64,000 nt of DNA, from contig NZ_BMUY01000008.1 in the NCBI RefSeq assembly GCF_014650435.1, positions 256,285-320,284 of the forward strand, in the 5' to 3' direction. A program made the position numbers and the translations under genes. Shown in pieces: positions 1 to 8,780 of this stretch; the stretch's first letter is position 1; each line of letters opens with the position of its first letter. Source of the stretch: Streptomyces tendae (GTDB lineage: Bacteria > Actinomycetota > Actinomycetes > Streptomycetales > Streptomycetaceae). A model generated the notes under the pieces. That model was given only the letters and a program-made list of their open reading frames with translations. It had not been told where the DNA came from and did no database searches.

Positions 1-3000
1 GCCAGCCGCACCGCCTCGTCCAGAACCGGATAGCGGCCCTCGGCCCAGTCCAGCGGGGTGCGCAGGGCCTCGACGTCGGGCGCGACGCCGTAGTTCTCCA
101 CGGACCAGCCGTACGCGTCGAACCAGGCCGCGTTCATCGGCACCGTGATCACCGAGCCGTCGCCGAGGCGGTGCCGGCCGGTCATGCCGACCACGCCGCC
201 CCAGGTGCGCTGCCCGACCACCGGGCCCAGGCGCAGCAGCTTGAACGCCGCCGTGATCATGTCGCCGTCGGAGGAGGTCGCCTCGTCGGCGACCGCGACG
301 ACCGGACCGCGCGGGGCGTTGGAGGTGTACGACACCGGCTGGGCGTCGCGGGTCAGGTCCCAGCCCAGGATGGTCCGGGTCAGTTTCTCGATGACCAGCT
401 CGCTGATGTGCCCGCCCGCGTTGCCGCGCACGTCCACGATGAGCGCGGGCCGGGACACCTCCATGCGCAGGTCGCGGTTGAACTGCGCCCAGCCGGAGCC
501 GCCCATGTCGGGGATGTGCAGGTAGCCGCACCGGCCGCCGCTCAACTCGCGCACCACTTCCCGGCGCTTGGCCACCCAGTCCTGGTAGCGCAGGGGGCGT
601 TCGTCGACGAGCGGTACGACGGCCACCCGGCGGGAGGGGCCCTGGCATCCCTCGGCGGGTGCGAAGGTCAGCTCCACCGTCGTACCCCCCGCGCCCGCGA
701 GGAGCGGGGACGGGCCGAGGACCGGGTCGACCGTGCGGCCGTCGACGTGGGTCAGGACGGCCCCGTCGCGGATGCCCGTGCCGGCCAGCGGGGAGCGGGC
801 CTTGGAGTCGGAGGAGTCGCCCGGCAGGATGCGTTTGGCGACCCATCGCCCGTCCCGGCAGACGAAGTTGGCGCCGAGCAGGCCCTGCCAGCGCTGGTAG
901 TGCGCCGGACCCTCGTTGCGCCGGGCGGCGACCACGTAGGCGTGCGAGGTGCCCAGCTCGCCGAGCACCTCGCGCAGCAGGTCGGCGAACTCGTCGGGGG
1001 AGGCGACCCGTTCGAGCAGCGGACGGTACTGGTCGAGGACCGCGTCCCAGTCGATGCCGCACATCCCGGGGTCCCAGAAGTAGGCGCGGATCAGGCGCCC
1101 CGCCTCGTCGTACGCCTGGCGCCACTCGGCGGCCGGGTCGACCTCGTGCAGGATGCGGCGCAGGTCGATCCAGGTGGTCGAGTCGCCGTCGCCCACCTCG
1201 GTCGCCGGTACGGCGCGCAGCTCGCCCTCGTCGAGCACGACCAGGCGGCTGCCGTCGCCGCTGACCCGGAACCAGTCGAGGTGGTCGACCAGCTCGGACT
1301 TCTTCGCCTTGGCCAGGTTGAAGTGCTCCAGCGTGGGCCGCTCGCTCGGGTCGGCCGGGTTGGCGAAGGTCTCGCCGAGCGCGCCGGAGATCGGCCAGCG
1401 CAGCCAGACCAGGCCGCCGCCCGCGACCGGCTCCAGCGCCGAGTACTTGGAGGCGCTGACCGGGAACGGCGTCACCCGGTTCTCCAGCCCCTCGACCTCG
1501 ACGGTCACCGCGCCGCCCTCGCCGGGCTCGTCCTCCAGCGGGTCCAGGCCCCCGGCCGCGGGACGGCCCTCGGGGTTGAGGGCGAAGGGGGAGGGCGTCG
1601 CGGAGGACAGCGGCACCAGGTAGGGGCGGCAGCCCAGCGGGAAGGACAGGTCGCCGGTGTGCACGTCGTACACAGGGTCGAAGCCGCGCCAGGACAGGAA
1701 GGCGAGGTAGCGGCCGTCCCGGGTGAACACCGGGTTCTCGTCCTCGAAGCGGCCGTTGGTGACGTCGACGACGAGGGTGCCCTCCGGGCCGTCGATCCGG
1801 GCCATCTTGATCTGCCGCAGGGTGCGTCCGATGCCCGGGTGCGACCAGGTGAGCCAGGTCCCGTCGGGGGAGAAGGCGAGGTCGCGCACGGGGCCGTTGA
1901 CGGAGCGGATCAACTCGGTGACCTGGCCTCCGGCGGTGGCGGGGGTGCCGGGGTCGCCCGGCGGGACGGCGTCCCCGGCGTGGGTGCCGACGCCGGGGAT
2001 GTCCGTGCCGGTGCCTCCGGCGGTCGGGGGGACACCTGGGCCGCTCGGGGTGCCGGTGTCTGCGGCGGCCGGTCCGGGGCCGGGACCGGGGGCGTCGCGC
2101 GGGGCACCCGCCCCGGGGGCGTCGGCTGCGGTGCCGCGGTCCGCGGGGTCGCTTCCCGCCGTGCCGTCTCCCGCGGGGTCGCTTCCCGCGGTGCCGCCGG
2201 CGGTCGTTCCGCCTCCCGCGGTGCCGCCGGGCGCGGAGTCATCCCCCGGCGCGCCGTCTCCCGCGTCGGTCGGCGGCGTGCCGGTGCCCCCGGCGTCGGT
2301 GTCCTCGGCGGGGATGTCCGGACCGGTGTCCGCCCGGGCGGTCGTCCCCGTCGCGTCCTCGTCCCCCGCATTCGCCGGATACCCGGCGTCCCCCGCGTCC
2401 CCCGGATACCCGGCGTCCCCCGGATACCCGGCGTCCCCCGCGTCCAGGGCCAGCGCCATCTCCGTGTCCGGCTCCGCGACGTCGAGGATCAGCAGCCGTC
2501 CGTCGTGCGAGGCGACGGCGAGGCGGTCGCCCGCTGGGTCGGAGACCAGTTCCAGGACGCGGCCGAGACGTCCGGAGGCCAGCCGCCGGGTGGCGCGGCC
2601 GCCGGTGGCCCGGGGCAGGTAGGAGATCTCGACGGCGTCCTCGCCCTCCGCGTCCGTCACGTACGCGATCCGCCCGCTCTCCCCGAGCATCTCCGGCAGC
2701 CGCACCCGGACGCCCGGGGTGTCGGCGATGGTGCGGGCCGGGCCGTCCCGGTGGGTGAGCCAGTACAGGCTGCCGCGTACGACGACGGCGCTCGCGCGGC
2801 CCGTCTCGTCGACGGAGACGCCGCCCACGTGCTGGGCCGCGGGCACCTGGTATGTACGCCGTCCCGCGCGCGGACCGCTCAGCCGTACGTCGAGCCGGCG
2901 CGGTGCCGAGCCGGGCGCGAGGTCGTCGACGATCCACAGGTCGCCCGCGCACTGGTACACCACCCGGGCGCCGTCGCTCGCGGCGTTGCGGGCGTAGAAC

Positions 3001-3704
3001 GCGTCGTGGTCGGTGTGGCGGCGCAGGTCGGTGCCGTCGGGCGCGCAGGAGTAGAGGTTGCCCACGCCCTCGTGGTCGGAGAGGAAGGCGATCCGGCCGC
3101 CGACGAACATGGGGGCGGAGAGGTGCCCGCCGAGGTCGGGCAGCAGCCGCTCGCCGTGCAGCCAGAGCCGGCCCGTGGCGCCGCCCCGGTAGCGCTTCCA
3201 GGCGGCGGGCTCGTGCGGCGGGGTGCCGGTCAGGAGCAGGGTCCTGCGTTCGCCGTCGAGGTCGGCGGCCTGGATGTCGGTGACCGGGCCCCAGGGCAGC
3301 TTGCGCCCGGGGTCGCCGTCGGGGGTGACCTTGTAGGCCCAGGTGAGGTGCGAGAACGGCTCGCCGTGCGAGGCGACGGCGAGTACGGCGGTGGTGCCGT
3401 CGGGATCGGGCGGCGACCAGCCGCAGACCCGGGTGTCGAAGCCGCCCCAGTGGGTGAGCTGCCGTCCGGGGCCGCCGTCCACCGGCACGAGGTGGACCTC
3501 CGGCACCAGACTGCGCCAGCTGGTGTACGCGATGTGCCGGCCGTCGGGGGAGAAGCGCGGGGGACCGGCCTTGGTGCGGTCGACGGTGAGTCGCCAGGCC
3601 CGGCCCGGACCGTCGAGGGACGCGAGCCAGAGGTCGTCCTCGGCCACGAAGCACAGCTGGTCGCCACTGAGGTGGGGAAGGCGCAGATAACTCACCCACC
3701 CCAT
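1..3704 (-). CDS. Tricorn-type S41 protease (3' end cut by window)
   Basis: Large cytoplasmic oligopeptide-degrading serine protease of the tricorn family, expected to process peptides released by upstream proteases. Read on the minus strand from ATG at 3704 (MGWVSYLRLPHLSGDQL). The N-terminal half is beta-propeller sequence with repeated SPDG and FTRDG-type motifs. It is followed by a PDZ-like segment and the S41 core. The motif GTSHAY (about residue 920) carries the family Ser-His pair, and SSDGDMI (about residue 1145) carries the nucleophile Ser. The reading frame is open to base 1, so only the extreme C-terminus is missing. At about 1235 residues it is longer than typical tricorn proteins because residues about 421-598 are a low-complexity Gly/Ala/Asp/Thr/Pro insertion between propeller segments. 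It is divergent from the TetR gene at 3874. Confidence 0.9.
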   Translation of the reverse strand, partial: MGWVSYLRLPHLSGDQLCFVAEDDLWLASLDGPGRAWRLTVDRTKAGPPRFSPDGRHIAYTSWRSLVPEVHLVPVDGGPGRQLTHWGGFDTRVCGWSPPDPDGTTAVLAVASHGEPFSHLTWAYKVTPDGDPGRKLPWGPVTDIQAADLDGERRTLLLTGTPPHEPAAWKRYRGGATGRLWLHGERLLPDLGGHLSAPMFVGGRIAFLSDHEGVGNLYSCAPDGTDLRRHTDHDAFYARNAASDGARVVYQCAGDLWIVDDLAPGSAPRRLDVRLSGPRAGRRTYQVPAAQHVGGVSVDETGRASAVVVRGSLYWLTHRDGPARTIADTPGVRVRLPEMLGESGRIAYVTDAEGEDAVEISYLPRATGGRATRRLASGRLGRVLELVSDPAGDRLAVASHDGRLLILDVAEPDTEMALALDAGDAGYPGDAGYPGDAGDAGYPANAGDEDATGTTARADTGPDIPAEDTDAGGTGTPPTDAGDGAPGDDSAPGGTAGGGTTAGGTAGSDPAGDGTAGSDPADRGTAADAPGAGAPRDAPGPGPGPAAADTGTPSGPGVPPTAGGTGTDIPGVGTHAGDAVPPGDPGTPATAGGQVTELIRSVNGPVRDLAFSPDGTWLTWSHPGIGRTLRQIKMARIDGPEGTLVVDVTNGRFEDENPVFTRDGRYLAFLSWRGFDPVYDVHTGDLSFPLGCRPYLVPLSSATPSPFALNPEGRPAAGGLDPLEDEPGEGGAVTVEVEGLENRVTPFPVSASKYSALEPVAGGGLVWLRWPISGALGETFANPADPSERPTLEHFNLAKAKKSELVDHLDWFRVSGDGSRLVVLDEGELRAVPATEVGDGDSTTWIDLRRILHEVDPAAEWRQAYDEAGRLIRAYFWDPGMCGIDWDAVLDQYRPLLERVASPDEFADLLREVLGELGTSHAYVVAARRNEGPAHYQRWQGLLGANFVCRDGRWVAKRILPGDSSDSKARSPLAGTGIRDGAVLTHVDGRTVDPVLGPSPLLAGAGGTTVELTFAPAEGCQGPSRRVAVVPLVDERPLRYQDWVAKRREVVRELSGGRCGYLHIPDMGGSGWAQFNRDLRMEVSRPALIVDVRGNAGGHISELVIEKLTRTILGWDLTRDAQPVSYTSNAPRGPVVAVADEATSSDGDMITAAFKLLRLGPVVGQRTWGGVVGMTGRHRLGDGSVITVPMNAAWFDAYGWSVENYGVAPDVEALRTPLDWAEGRYPVLDEAVRL

Positions 3705-3766
3705 GCTTTTCCGGGCGCCGGGTACCGGCAACTTATGCGGTGCCGACAACCGTGACCCAGAACACG

Positions 3767-3829
3767 AACGAAACCGTTTCGTTTCGCTGGGCGGTGGGGT
3801 ACATTCGTCATGTACGAAACGGTGTCGTT
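3767..3829. promoter_or_regulatory. Two TetR operator-like inverted repeats around a promoter
   Basis: A perfect 17-bp palindrome, AACGAAAC-C-GTTTCGTT, lies at 3767-3783. A related imperfect copy, TACGAAAC-G-GTGTCGTT, lies at 3813-3829. Between them TACATT (3800-3805) could serve as a -10, with GTTTCG (3776-3781) 18 bp upstream as a weak -35. The pair sits 45-107 bp upstream of the TetR gene at 3874, the usual arrangement for autoregulation. Binding itself is inferred. Confidence 0.6.
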
Positions 3830-3873
3830 CCGGTCGAGTGGACCGGTCGACCGGACGGAGAGGAGTGAGCGAG

Positions 3874-4473
3874 ATGACGGACACCGCCACCGCGCGCCGC
3901 AGCCGGATCACTCCCGAGCGCGAGGCCGAGCTGTACGAGGCCGTGCTCGACCTGCTCCGCGAAGTCGGCTACGACGCCCTCACCATGGACGCCGTGGCCG
4001 CCCGCACCCGGTCCAGCAAGGCGACGCTCTACCGCCAGTGGGGCGGCAAGCCGGAGCTGGTCGTCAAGGCCATCCGGCACAACAAGCCCGGCGAGATCGG
4101 CGACGTCGACACCGGATCGCTCCGCGGCGACCTGCACGCCCTGATGGCGCGTGAGGACGACTGCACCATGGAACAGAACTCCGCGCTGATGCGGGGCGTC
4201 GCCATGGCGCTGCACCAGAACCCGGACCTTCGCCAGGCGTTCCGGGGACAGCTCATCGAACCGGAGATGGCGGAGTTCCAGCGCGTGCTGCAACGCGCCG
4301 TCGACCGCGGTGAGATCAGAGCGGACTGTCCGGCGCTGGACTTCCTCGTGCACATGATGGTCGGCGGATTCGCCACCCGCACGCTGCTGGACGACCAGCC
4401 GCCGACCCGGGAGTTCCTCGCCTCCTACATCGACGCCGTGATCCTCCCCGCCCTCGGCGTCTCCACCCACTGA
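3874..4473 (+). CDS. TetR/AcrR family transcriptional regulator
   Basis: One-component DNA-binding repressor of 199 residues. The N-terminal TetR helix-turn-helix is clear (LTMDAVAARTRSSKATLYRQ, residues about 35-55). It is followed by an all-helical ligand-binding C-terminal domain of usual length. ATG 3874 was chosen because AGGAG (3861-3865) is 8 nt upstream; an in-frame GTG at 3865 is the alternative. The next gene downstream, on the same strand after about 115 bp, is an MMPL exporter, so control of that pump and of itself through the palindromes at 3767-3829 is the likely role. Confidence 0.9.
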   Translation: MTDTATARRSRITPEREAELYEAVLDLLREVGYDALTMDAVAARTRSSKATLYRQWGGKPELVVKAIRHNKPGEIGDVDTGSLRGDLHALMAREDDCTMEQNSALMRGVAMALHQNPDLRQAFRGQLIEPEMAEFQRVLQRAVDRGEIRADCPALDFLVHMMVGGFATRTLLDDQPPTREFLASYIDAVILPALGVSTH

Positions 4474-4587
4474 CATCCCCACGCAACTTCCGAGCCCCAT
4501 CTGAGCCCCACCTGACGTAACCGCTCACGTCGTCGGGCTGATCACCCCTGCCCTGAAGACCCACGACCTGACCGGGAGTACGCCCCC

Positions 4588-6825
4588 GTGGCCACGTTCC
4601 TCTACAAACTCGGCCGGCTCGCCTTTCGCCGACGGCATTTCGTCGCCCTGATCTGGGTGGCCCTGCTGACGCTCGCCGGCGTCGGCGCCGCCAGCGCCCC
4701 GCCCGCCGGAAACTCCTCCTTCTCCATCCCGGGAACGGAGGCCCAGAAGGCCTTCGACCTGCTGGAACAGCGCTTCCCCGGGGCGAGCGCCGACGGGGCG
4801 ACCGCACGGGTCGTCTTCAAGGCGCCCTCCGGCGAGAAGATGACGGACGCCGGCAACAAGGCGACCGTCGAGAAGACCGTCGACGAACTGGCGGACGGCT
4901 CCGAGGTCGCCTCGGTCGCCGACCCCTACACTGGCAACGCCGTCAGCAAGGACGGCACCATCGCCTACGCCTCGGTGAAGTACGACGTCTCCGGCATGGA
5001 GCTGGAGGAGTCCACCAAGGACGCCCTGGAGGACGCCGCCCAGCAGGCGCGCGACGCCGGGCTGACGGTCGAGATCGGCGGTGACGCGCTCCAGGCCGTC
5101 CCGGAGACCGGCGCCACCGAGGTCATCGGCATCGCGGTCGCCGCCGTCGTCCTGGTCATCACCTTCGGCTCGCTGGTCGCGGCCGGGCTGCCGCTGCTCA
5201 CCGCCCTGATCGGCGTGGGCATCGGCGTCTCCTCGATCACCGCGCTGGCGAGCGCGCTCGAACTGGGCTCGACCACTTCGATCCTGGCGATGATGATCGG
5301 CCTCGCGGTCGGCATCGACTACGCCCTGTTCATCGTCTCCCGCTACCGCGCCGAACTCGCCGAGGGGCGCGAACGCGAGGAGGCCGCCGGACGGGCGGTC
5401 GGCACCGCGGGCTCCGCGGTCGTCTTCGCCGGACTCACGGTCGTCATCGCCCTGGTGGGCCTCGCGGTCGTCAACATCCCGATGCTCACCAAGATGGGCG
5501 TCGCGGCGGCCGGCACCGTCGCCATCGCGGTCCTGATCGCCCTGACGATGATCCCCGCGCTGCTCGGCTACGCCGGTCGCAGGGTCAAGCCCGCCGGGAC
5601 GAAGGGCAAGCGGCTGGGCCGCTTCCGCAAGGACGACCCGAAGCCGGACCAGCCGGCCGGCCAGCCGAAGGCCAACCTGGGCACCCGCTGGGCGAGCTTC
5701 GTCGTCCGCCGCCCGCTGGCCGTCCTCCTCCTGGGCGTCATCGGTCTCGGCGCCGCCGCGGTCCCCGCGACCTCCCTGGAGCTGGGCCTGCCCGACGACG
5801 GCTCCCAGCCGACGTCCACGACCCAGCGCCGCGCCTACGACCTGCTCTCCGAGGGCTTCGGCCCCGGCTTCAACGGCCCCCTGATGGTCGTGGTCGACGC
5901 GAAGGGCAGCGACGCGCCCAAGGACGCCTTCGACGACGTGGCGAGCGAGATCAAGGGTCTCGACGGCGTGGTGGCGGTGACCCCGCCCGCCCCCAACAAG
6001 GGCGGCGACACCGCGACGATCACCGTGGTCCCGGACTCCAAGCCGTCCTCCGTGCAGACCGAGGACCTGGTGCACGCCATCCGGGACGCGGGCGGCGACA
6101 TCGAGGCGAAGACCGGCGCGGAGACCCTGGTCACCGGCTCGACGGCGATGAACATCGACGTCAGCGAGAAGCTCAACGACGCGCTGGTGCCGTACCTGGT
6201 CCTGGTCGTCGGCCTGGCCTTCCTCCTGCTCATCGTGGTCTTCCGCTCGATCCTGGTCCCGCTGAAGGCGGCGCTCGGCTTCCTGCTCTCCGTCATGGCG
6301 GCGCTCGGCGCGGTCGTCGCGGTCTTCCAGTGGGGCTGGCTGTCCGGCCTGATGGGCGTCGAGGAGACCGGACCGGTCATGTCGATGATGCCGATCTTCA
6401 TGGTCGGCGTGGTCTTCGGCCTGGCCATGGACTACGAGGTCTTCCTGGTCACCCGCATGCGGGAGGCATACGTCCACGGCGAGAAGCCGAACCAGGCGGT
6501 CGTCACCGGCTTCAAGCACGGCGCCCGGGTCGTCACCGCCGCCGCGGTGATCATGATGGCGGTCTTCGCGGGCTTCATCGGCTCCAGCGAGTCGATGGTC
6601 AAGATGATCGGCTTCGGCCTCGCGATCGCGGTCTTCTTCGACGCGTTCGTCGTCCGCATGGCCATCGTCCCGGCGGTCCTCGCCCTGCTCGGCAAGAGGG
6701 CCTGGTGGCTGCCGAAGTGGCTGGACCGCGCGCTGCCCAACGTGGACGTCGAGGGCGAGGGCCTGCGCACGGCCGCCGAGCGCGGCACCGGGCCCGACGA
6801 GGACCGGGAGCTGGTGCGCACCTGA
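4588..6825 (+). CDS. MMPL/RND family membrane exporter
   Basis: Proton-driven exporter of the MMPL branch of the RND superfamily, 745 residues, probably moving a lipophilic molecule or drug across the membrane. One N-terminal transmembrane helix (LIWVALLTLAGVGAA) precedes a large extracytoplasmic loop and helices 2-6. A second half repeats the plan. The paired RND motifs are seen as GLAVGIDYALFIVSRYR in half one and GLAMDYEVFLVTRMRE in half two; their Asp residues are the proton-relay candidates. The start is GTG 4588 after a weak GGGAG. It lies directly downstream of a TetR regulator, which suggests inducible expression. The substrate cannot be told from sequence. Confidence 0.9.
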   Translation: MATFLYKLGRLAFRRRHFVALIWVALLTLAGVGAASAPPAGNSSFSIPGTEAQKAFDLLEQRFPGASADGATARVVFKAPSGEKMTDAGNKATVEKTVDELADGSEVASVADPYTGNAVSKDGTIAYASVKYDVSGMELEESTKDALEDAAQQARDAGLTVEIGGDALQAVPETGATEVIGIAVAAVVLVITFGSLVAAGLPLLTALIGVGIGVSSITALASALELGSTTSILAMMIGLAVGIDYALFIVSRYRAELAEGREREEAAGRAVGTAGSAVVFAGLTVVIALVGLAVVNIPMLTKMGVAAAGTVAIAVLIALTMIPALLGYAGRRVKPAGTKGKRLGRFRKDDPKPDQPAGQPKANLGTRWASFVVRRPLAVLLLGVIGLGAAAVPATSLELGLPDDGSQPTSTTQRRAYDLLSEGFGPGFNGPLMVVVDAKGSDAPKDAFDDVASEIKGLDGVVAVTPPAPNKGGDTATITVVPDSKPSSVQTEDLVHAIRDAGGDIEAKTGAETLVTGSTAMNIDVSEKLNDALVPYLVLVVGLAFLLLIVVFRSILVPLKAALGFLLSVMAALGAVVAVFQWGWLSGLMGVEETGPVMSMMPIFMVGVVFGLAMDYEVFLVTRMREAYVHGEKPNQAVVTGFKHGARVVTAAAVIMMAVFAGFIGSSESMVKMIGFGLAIAVFFDAFVVRMAIVPAVLALLGKRAWWLPKWLDRALPNVDVEGEGLRTAAERGTGPDEDRELVRT

Positions 6826-6864
6826 CCAGCCGCCGCGGCCTCTGACAGGAGGACGGCACAGACC

Positions 6865-6907
6865 AGCCGGTGAGGGTTCCGTGGGGACGGGGCTGCCCTC
6901 ACCGGCT
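6865..6907. terminator. Hairpin terminator after MMPL gene
   Basis: A perfect 12-bp inverted repeat (AGCCGGTGAGGG at 6865-6876, CCCTCACCGGCT at 6896-6907) with a 19-nt loop, 40 bp after the MMPL stop. There is no T-tract, as is common in streptomycetes. Confidence 0.6.
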
Positions 6908-6981
6908 TCCTCCGTCCCCAGGGACCCGTCGACCCCTAACCCGGTCGCCTGTGGGCTACACGTACCGCTACGGTGCGGACC

Positions 6982-7521
6982 ATGACGACGACCGACGACG
7001 CCTCCGGCTCCGCCGCCACCCCCGACCCCGCCGACGCCGGTGCCGCCCACCCGCGCTTCGCCGCCGCCCTCGGCGAACTCGGCCTCGGCGACCTGGCCGG
7101 ACGGGCCCGGCGCTTCCCGGAGGCCACCCGCACCGCCACCGAGGCGGCCGCCGCCATCGGGTGCGAGCTGAGCCAGATCTGCAAGTCGCTCATCTTCGCC
7201 GCGGACGGCGTGCCCGTACTGGTCCTCATGGACGGCGCCTCCCGCGTCGACCTGGACCGGGTCCGCGACGCACTGGGCGCCGAGAAGGTCACGCGGGCCA
7301 AGGCCGACGTCGTACGGGAGACCACCGGGTACGCGATCGGCGGGGTGCCGCCCTTCGGGCACCGGACCAGGACCCGGGTGCTGGCCGACCGGTCCCTGCT
7401 CGCCCACGACGTCGTCTGGGCCGCCGCCGGAACCCCGTACGCCGTCTTCCCGATGGAGCCCAAGGACCTCGTCGCCACCGCCGGCGCCACCCTCGTGGAC
7501 GTGCGCGAGCGCTCCGAGTGA
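6982..7521 (+). CDS. YbaK/EbsC family aminoacyl-tRNA deacylase-like protein
   Basis: Predicted trans-editing hydrolase that removes mischarged amino acids from tRNA (Cys-tRNA(Pro) in the YbaK group). The YbaK/ProX core is recognisable: an internal motif ELSQICKSLIF with the conserved Lys, a TRAKADVVRETTGYAIGGVPP block and a C-terminal hydrophobic strand. About 179 residues, with an acidic, Ala-rich N-terminal extension before the domain. ATG 6982 (MTTTDD) is preferred; GTG 6973 is in frame and possible. The stop overlaps the start of the next gene as GTGA, so the two are translationally coupled. Confidence 0.85.
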   Translation: MTTTDDASGSAATPDPADAGAAHPRFAAALGELGLGDLAGRARRFPEATRTATEAAAAIGCELSQICKSLIFAADGVPVLVLMDGASRVDLDRVRDALGAEKVTRAKADVVRETTGYAIGGVPPFGHRTRTRVLADRSLLAHDVVWAAAGTPYAVFPMEPKDLVATAGATLVDVRERSE

Positions 7522-8363
7522 CGCCGCTGGTCACCGCCGCGGTCCTGCTCGCGGCGGTCACCCACGCCAGCTGGAACGCCATCGCCCACCGGATCACCGA
7601 CAAGCTGACCGGGTTCGCGCTGATCTCCGGCGGCGGGATGCTGATCGGGCTCGCGCTGCTGCCGTTCACCGCGTTCCCGGCGGCCGGGGCCTGGCCGTAC
7701 CTCCTGGTCTCCGCCGCCATCCACATCGCGTACTACGCCCTGCTCATGCGGTCCTTCCGGCTGGGCGACTTCGGGCAGGCGTACCCGATCGCCCGCGGCA
7801 GCGCGCCGCTGCTTGTCACCGTCCTCGCCGCCGTCTTCGCCCACGAGGTGCCGGACGGCTGGGCGACCGGGGGCATCCTGGTCTCCTGCGCGGGGCTGAC
7901 CGGCGTCGCCCTGTGGGGGCTGCGCGGCCGCCGGCCCGACTGGGCGGCCATCGGCGCCGCCCTGGCGACCGGCGTGACCATCGCGGCGTACACGGTCGTC
8001 GACGGCCTCGGCGTACGCGCCTCCGGGTCCTCCCTCGGCTACATCGCCTGGCTGATGGCGGTGCAGGGCACGGTGCTGCCGGCGTACTTCCTGTACCGGC
8101 ACCGCGCCGGGGCCTGGGCCCTGCTGCGGCCGCACGCGGGCCTCGGACTGGCCGGCGCGGCACTGTCCGTCACCGCCTACGCCCTGGTCCTGTGGGCCCA
8201 GACCCGCGCCGAGCTGGCGCCCATCGCCGCCCTGCGCGAGTCGTCCATCCTGGTCGGCGCCGCGATAGGGGCCCTGTTCTTCAAGGAGCGGTTCGGCGCG
8301 CCCCGGATCGCGGCGGCCGGCCTCCTGGTCGTCGGGATCGGGCTGATGCTGCACACGGGATAG
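7518..8363 (+). CDS. EamA/DMT superfamily transporter
   Basis: Integral membrane permease of the drug/metabolite transporter superfamily, 281 residues, with about ten hydrophobic helices arranged as two EamA repeats. The C-terminal repeat ends in the typical GALFFKERFGAPRIAAAGLL segment. GTG 7518 overlaps the stop of the deacylase gene by 4 bp (GTGA), which fixes the start and makes a two-gene operon. Substrate unknown; amino acids or metabolites are usual for the family. Confidence 0.85.
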   Translation: MTPLVTAAVLLAAVTHASWNAIAHRITDKLTGFALISGGGMLIGLALLPFTAFPAAGAWPYLLVSAAIHIAYYALLMRSFRLGDFGQAYPIARGSAPLLVTVLAAVFAHEVPDGWATGGILVSCAGLTGVALWGLRGRRPDWAAIGAALATGVTIAAYTVVDGLGVRASGSSLGYIAWLMAVQGTVLPAYFLYRHRAGAWALLRPHAGLGLAGAALSVTAYALVLWAQTRAELAPIAALRESSILVGAAIGALFFKERFGAPRIAAAGLLVVGIGLMLHTG

Positions 8364-8380
8364 GCACATACAGGGACAGC

Positions 8381-8426
8381 CATCCCGGCCCCCGCCGCAC
8401 TCGGGACGGCCGCGGGGGCCGGGATG
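8381..8426. terminator. Strong hairpin terminator after EamA gene
   Basis: A perfect 14-bp stem (CATCCCGGCCCCCG at 8381-8394, CGGGGGCCGGGATG at 8413-8426) with an 18-nt loop, 17 bp after the EamA stop and ending before the next gene. Confidence 0.7.
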
Positions 8427-8483
8427 GTGCGGGCGGCCGTCGTGAGGCGCACCCTGGAAGAAGGTGTTCCGGAGGTGATCGTC

Positions 8484-8759
8484 ATGATGCACACCACAGT
8501 GGGATGGCATGTCGAGCTGGAGTTCGTGGAGGACGACCAGCACACGCGGGCGGTCGCGATGGTGCGGCTCCCCGACGGCACCGAGGTCCGCGCGCACGGC
8601 CACGCCAGCCGGCACCGGGTCGACTCCCAGCAGCCACGGGTCGGTGAGGAGGTCGCGGGCGCACGGGCGTTGAACGAGCTGGCGATGCAGCTGCTCACCA
8701 AGGCCCACGACGAGATCGACGCGGCGTCCGGGCGGACCTCGCACCCCATCCACGTCTGA
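8484..8759 (+). CDS. DUF1876 domain small protein
   Basis: A 91-residue cytoplasmic protein of the actinobacterial DUF1876 family, function unknown. The sequence is almost entirely the domain: WHVELEFVEDDQHTRAVAMV, then VRLPDGTEVRAHGHASRH and the helical tail ALNELAMQLLTKAHDEID. ATG 8484 is chosen because GGAGG at 8471-8475 lies 8 nt upstream; an upstream in-frame extension has no such site. It stands alone between a terminator and a convergent hydrolase gene. Confidence 0.85.
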   Translation: MMHTTVGWHVELEFVEDDQHTRAVAMVRLPDGTEVRAHGHASRHRVDSQQPRVGEEVAGARALNELAMQLLTKAHDEIDAASGRTSHPIHV

Positions 8760-8780
8760 ACCCCGGGCCGGGGCCCGTCG

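Noticed and set aside
171..3755. Very long plus-strand open frame (over 1100 codons) opposite the tricorn gene
   Set aside because: Its translation is Arg/Gly/Val/Ala-rich without domains, a mirror of high-GC third positions. The minus strand reads as a clear tricorn protease.
4525..7407. 960-codon minus-strand frame opposite the MMPL gene
   Set aside because: Composition is Asp/Gly/Arg/His-rich and typical of an antisense shadow; the plus strand has the RND motifs.
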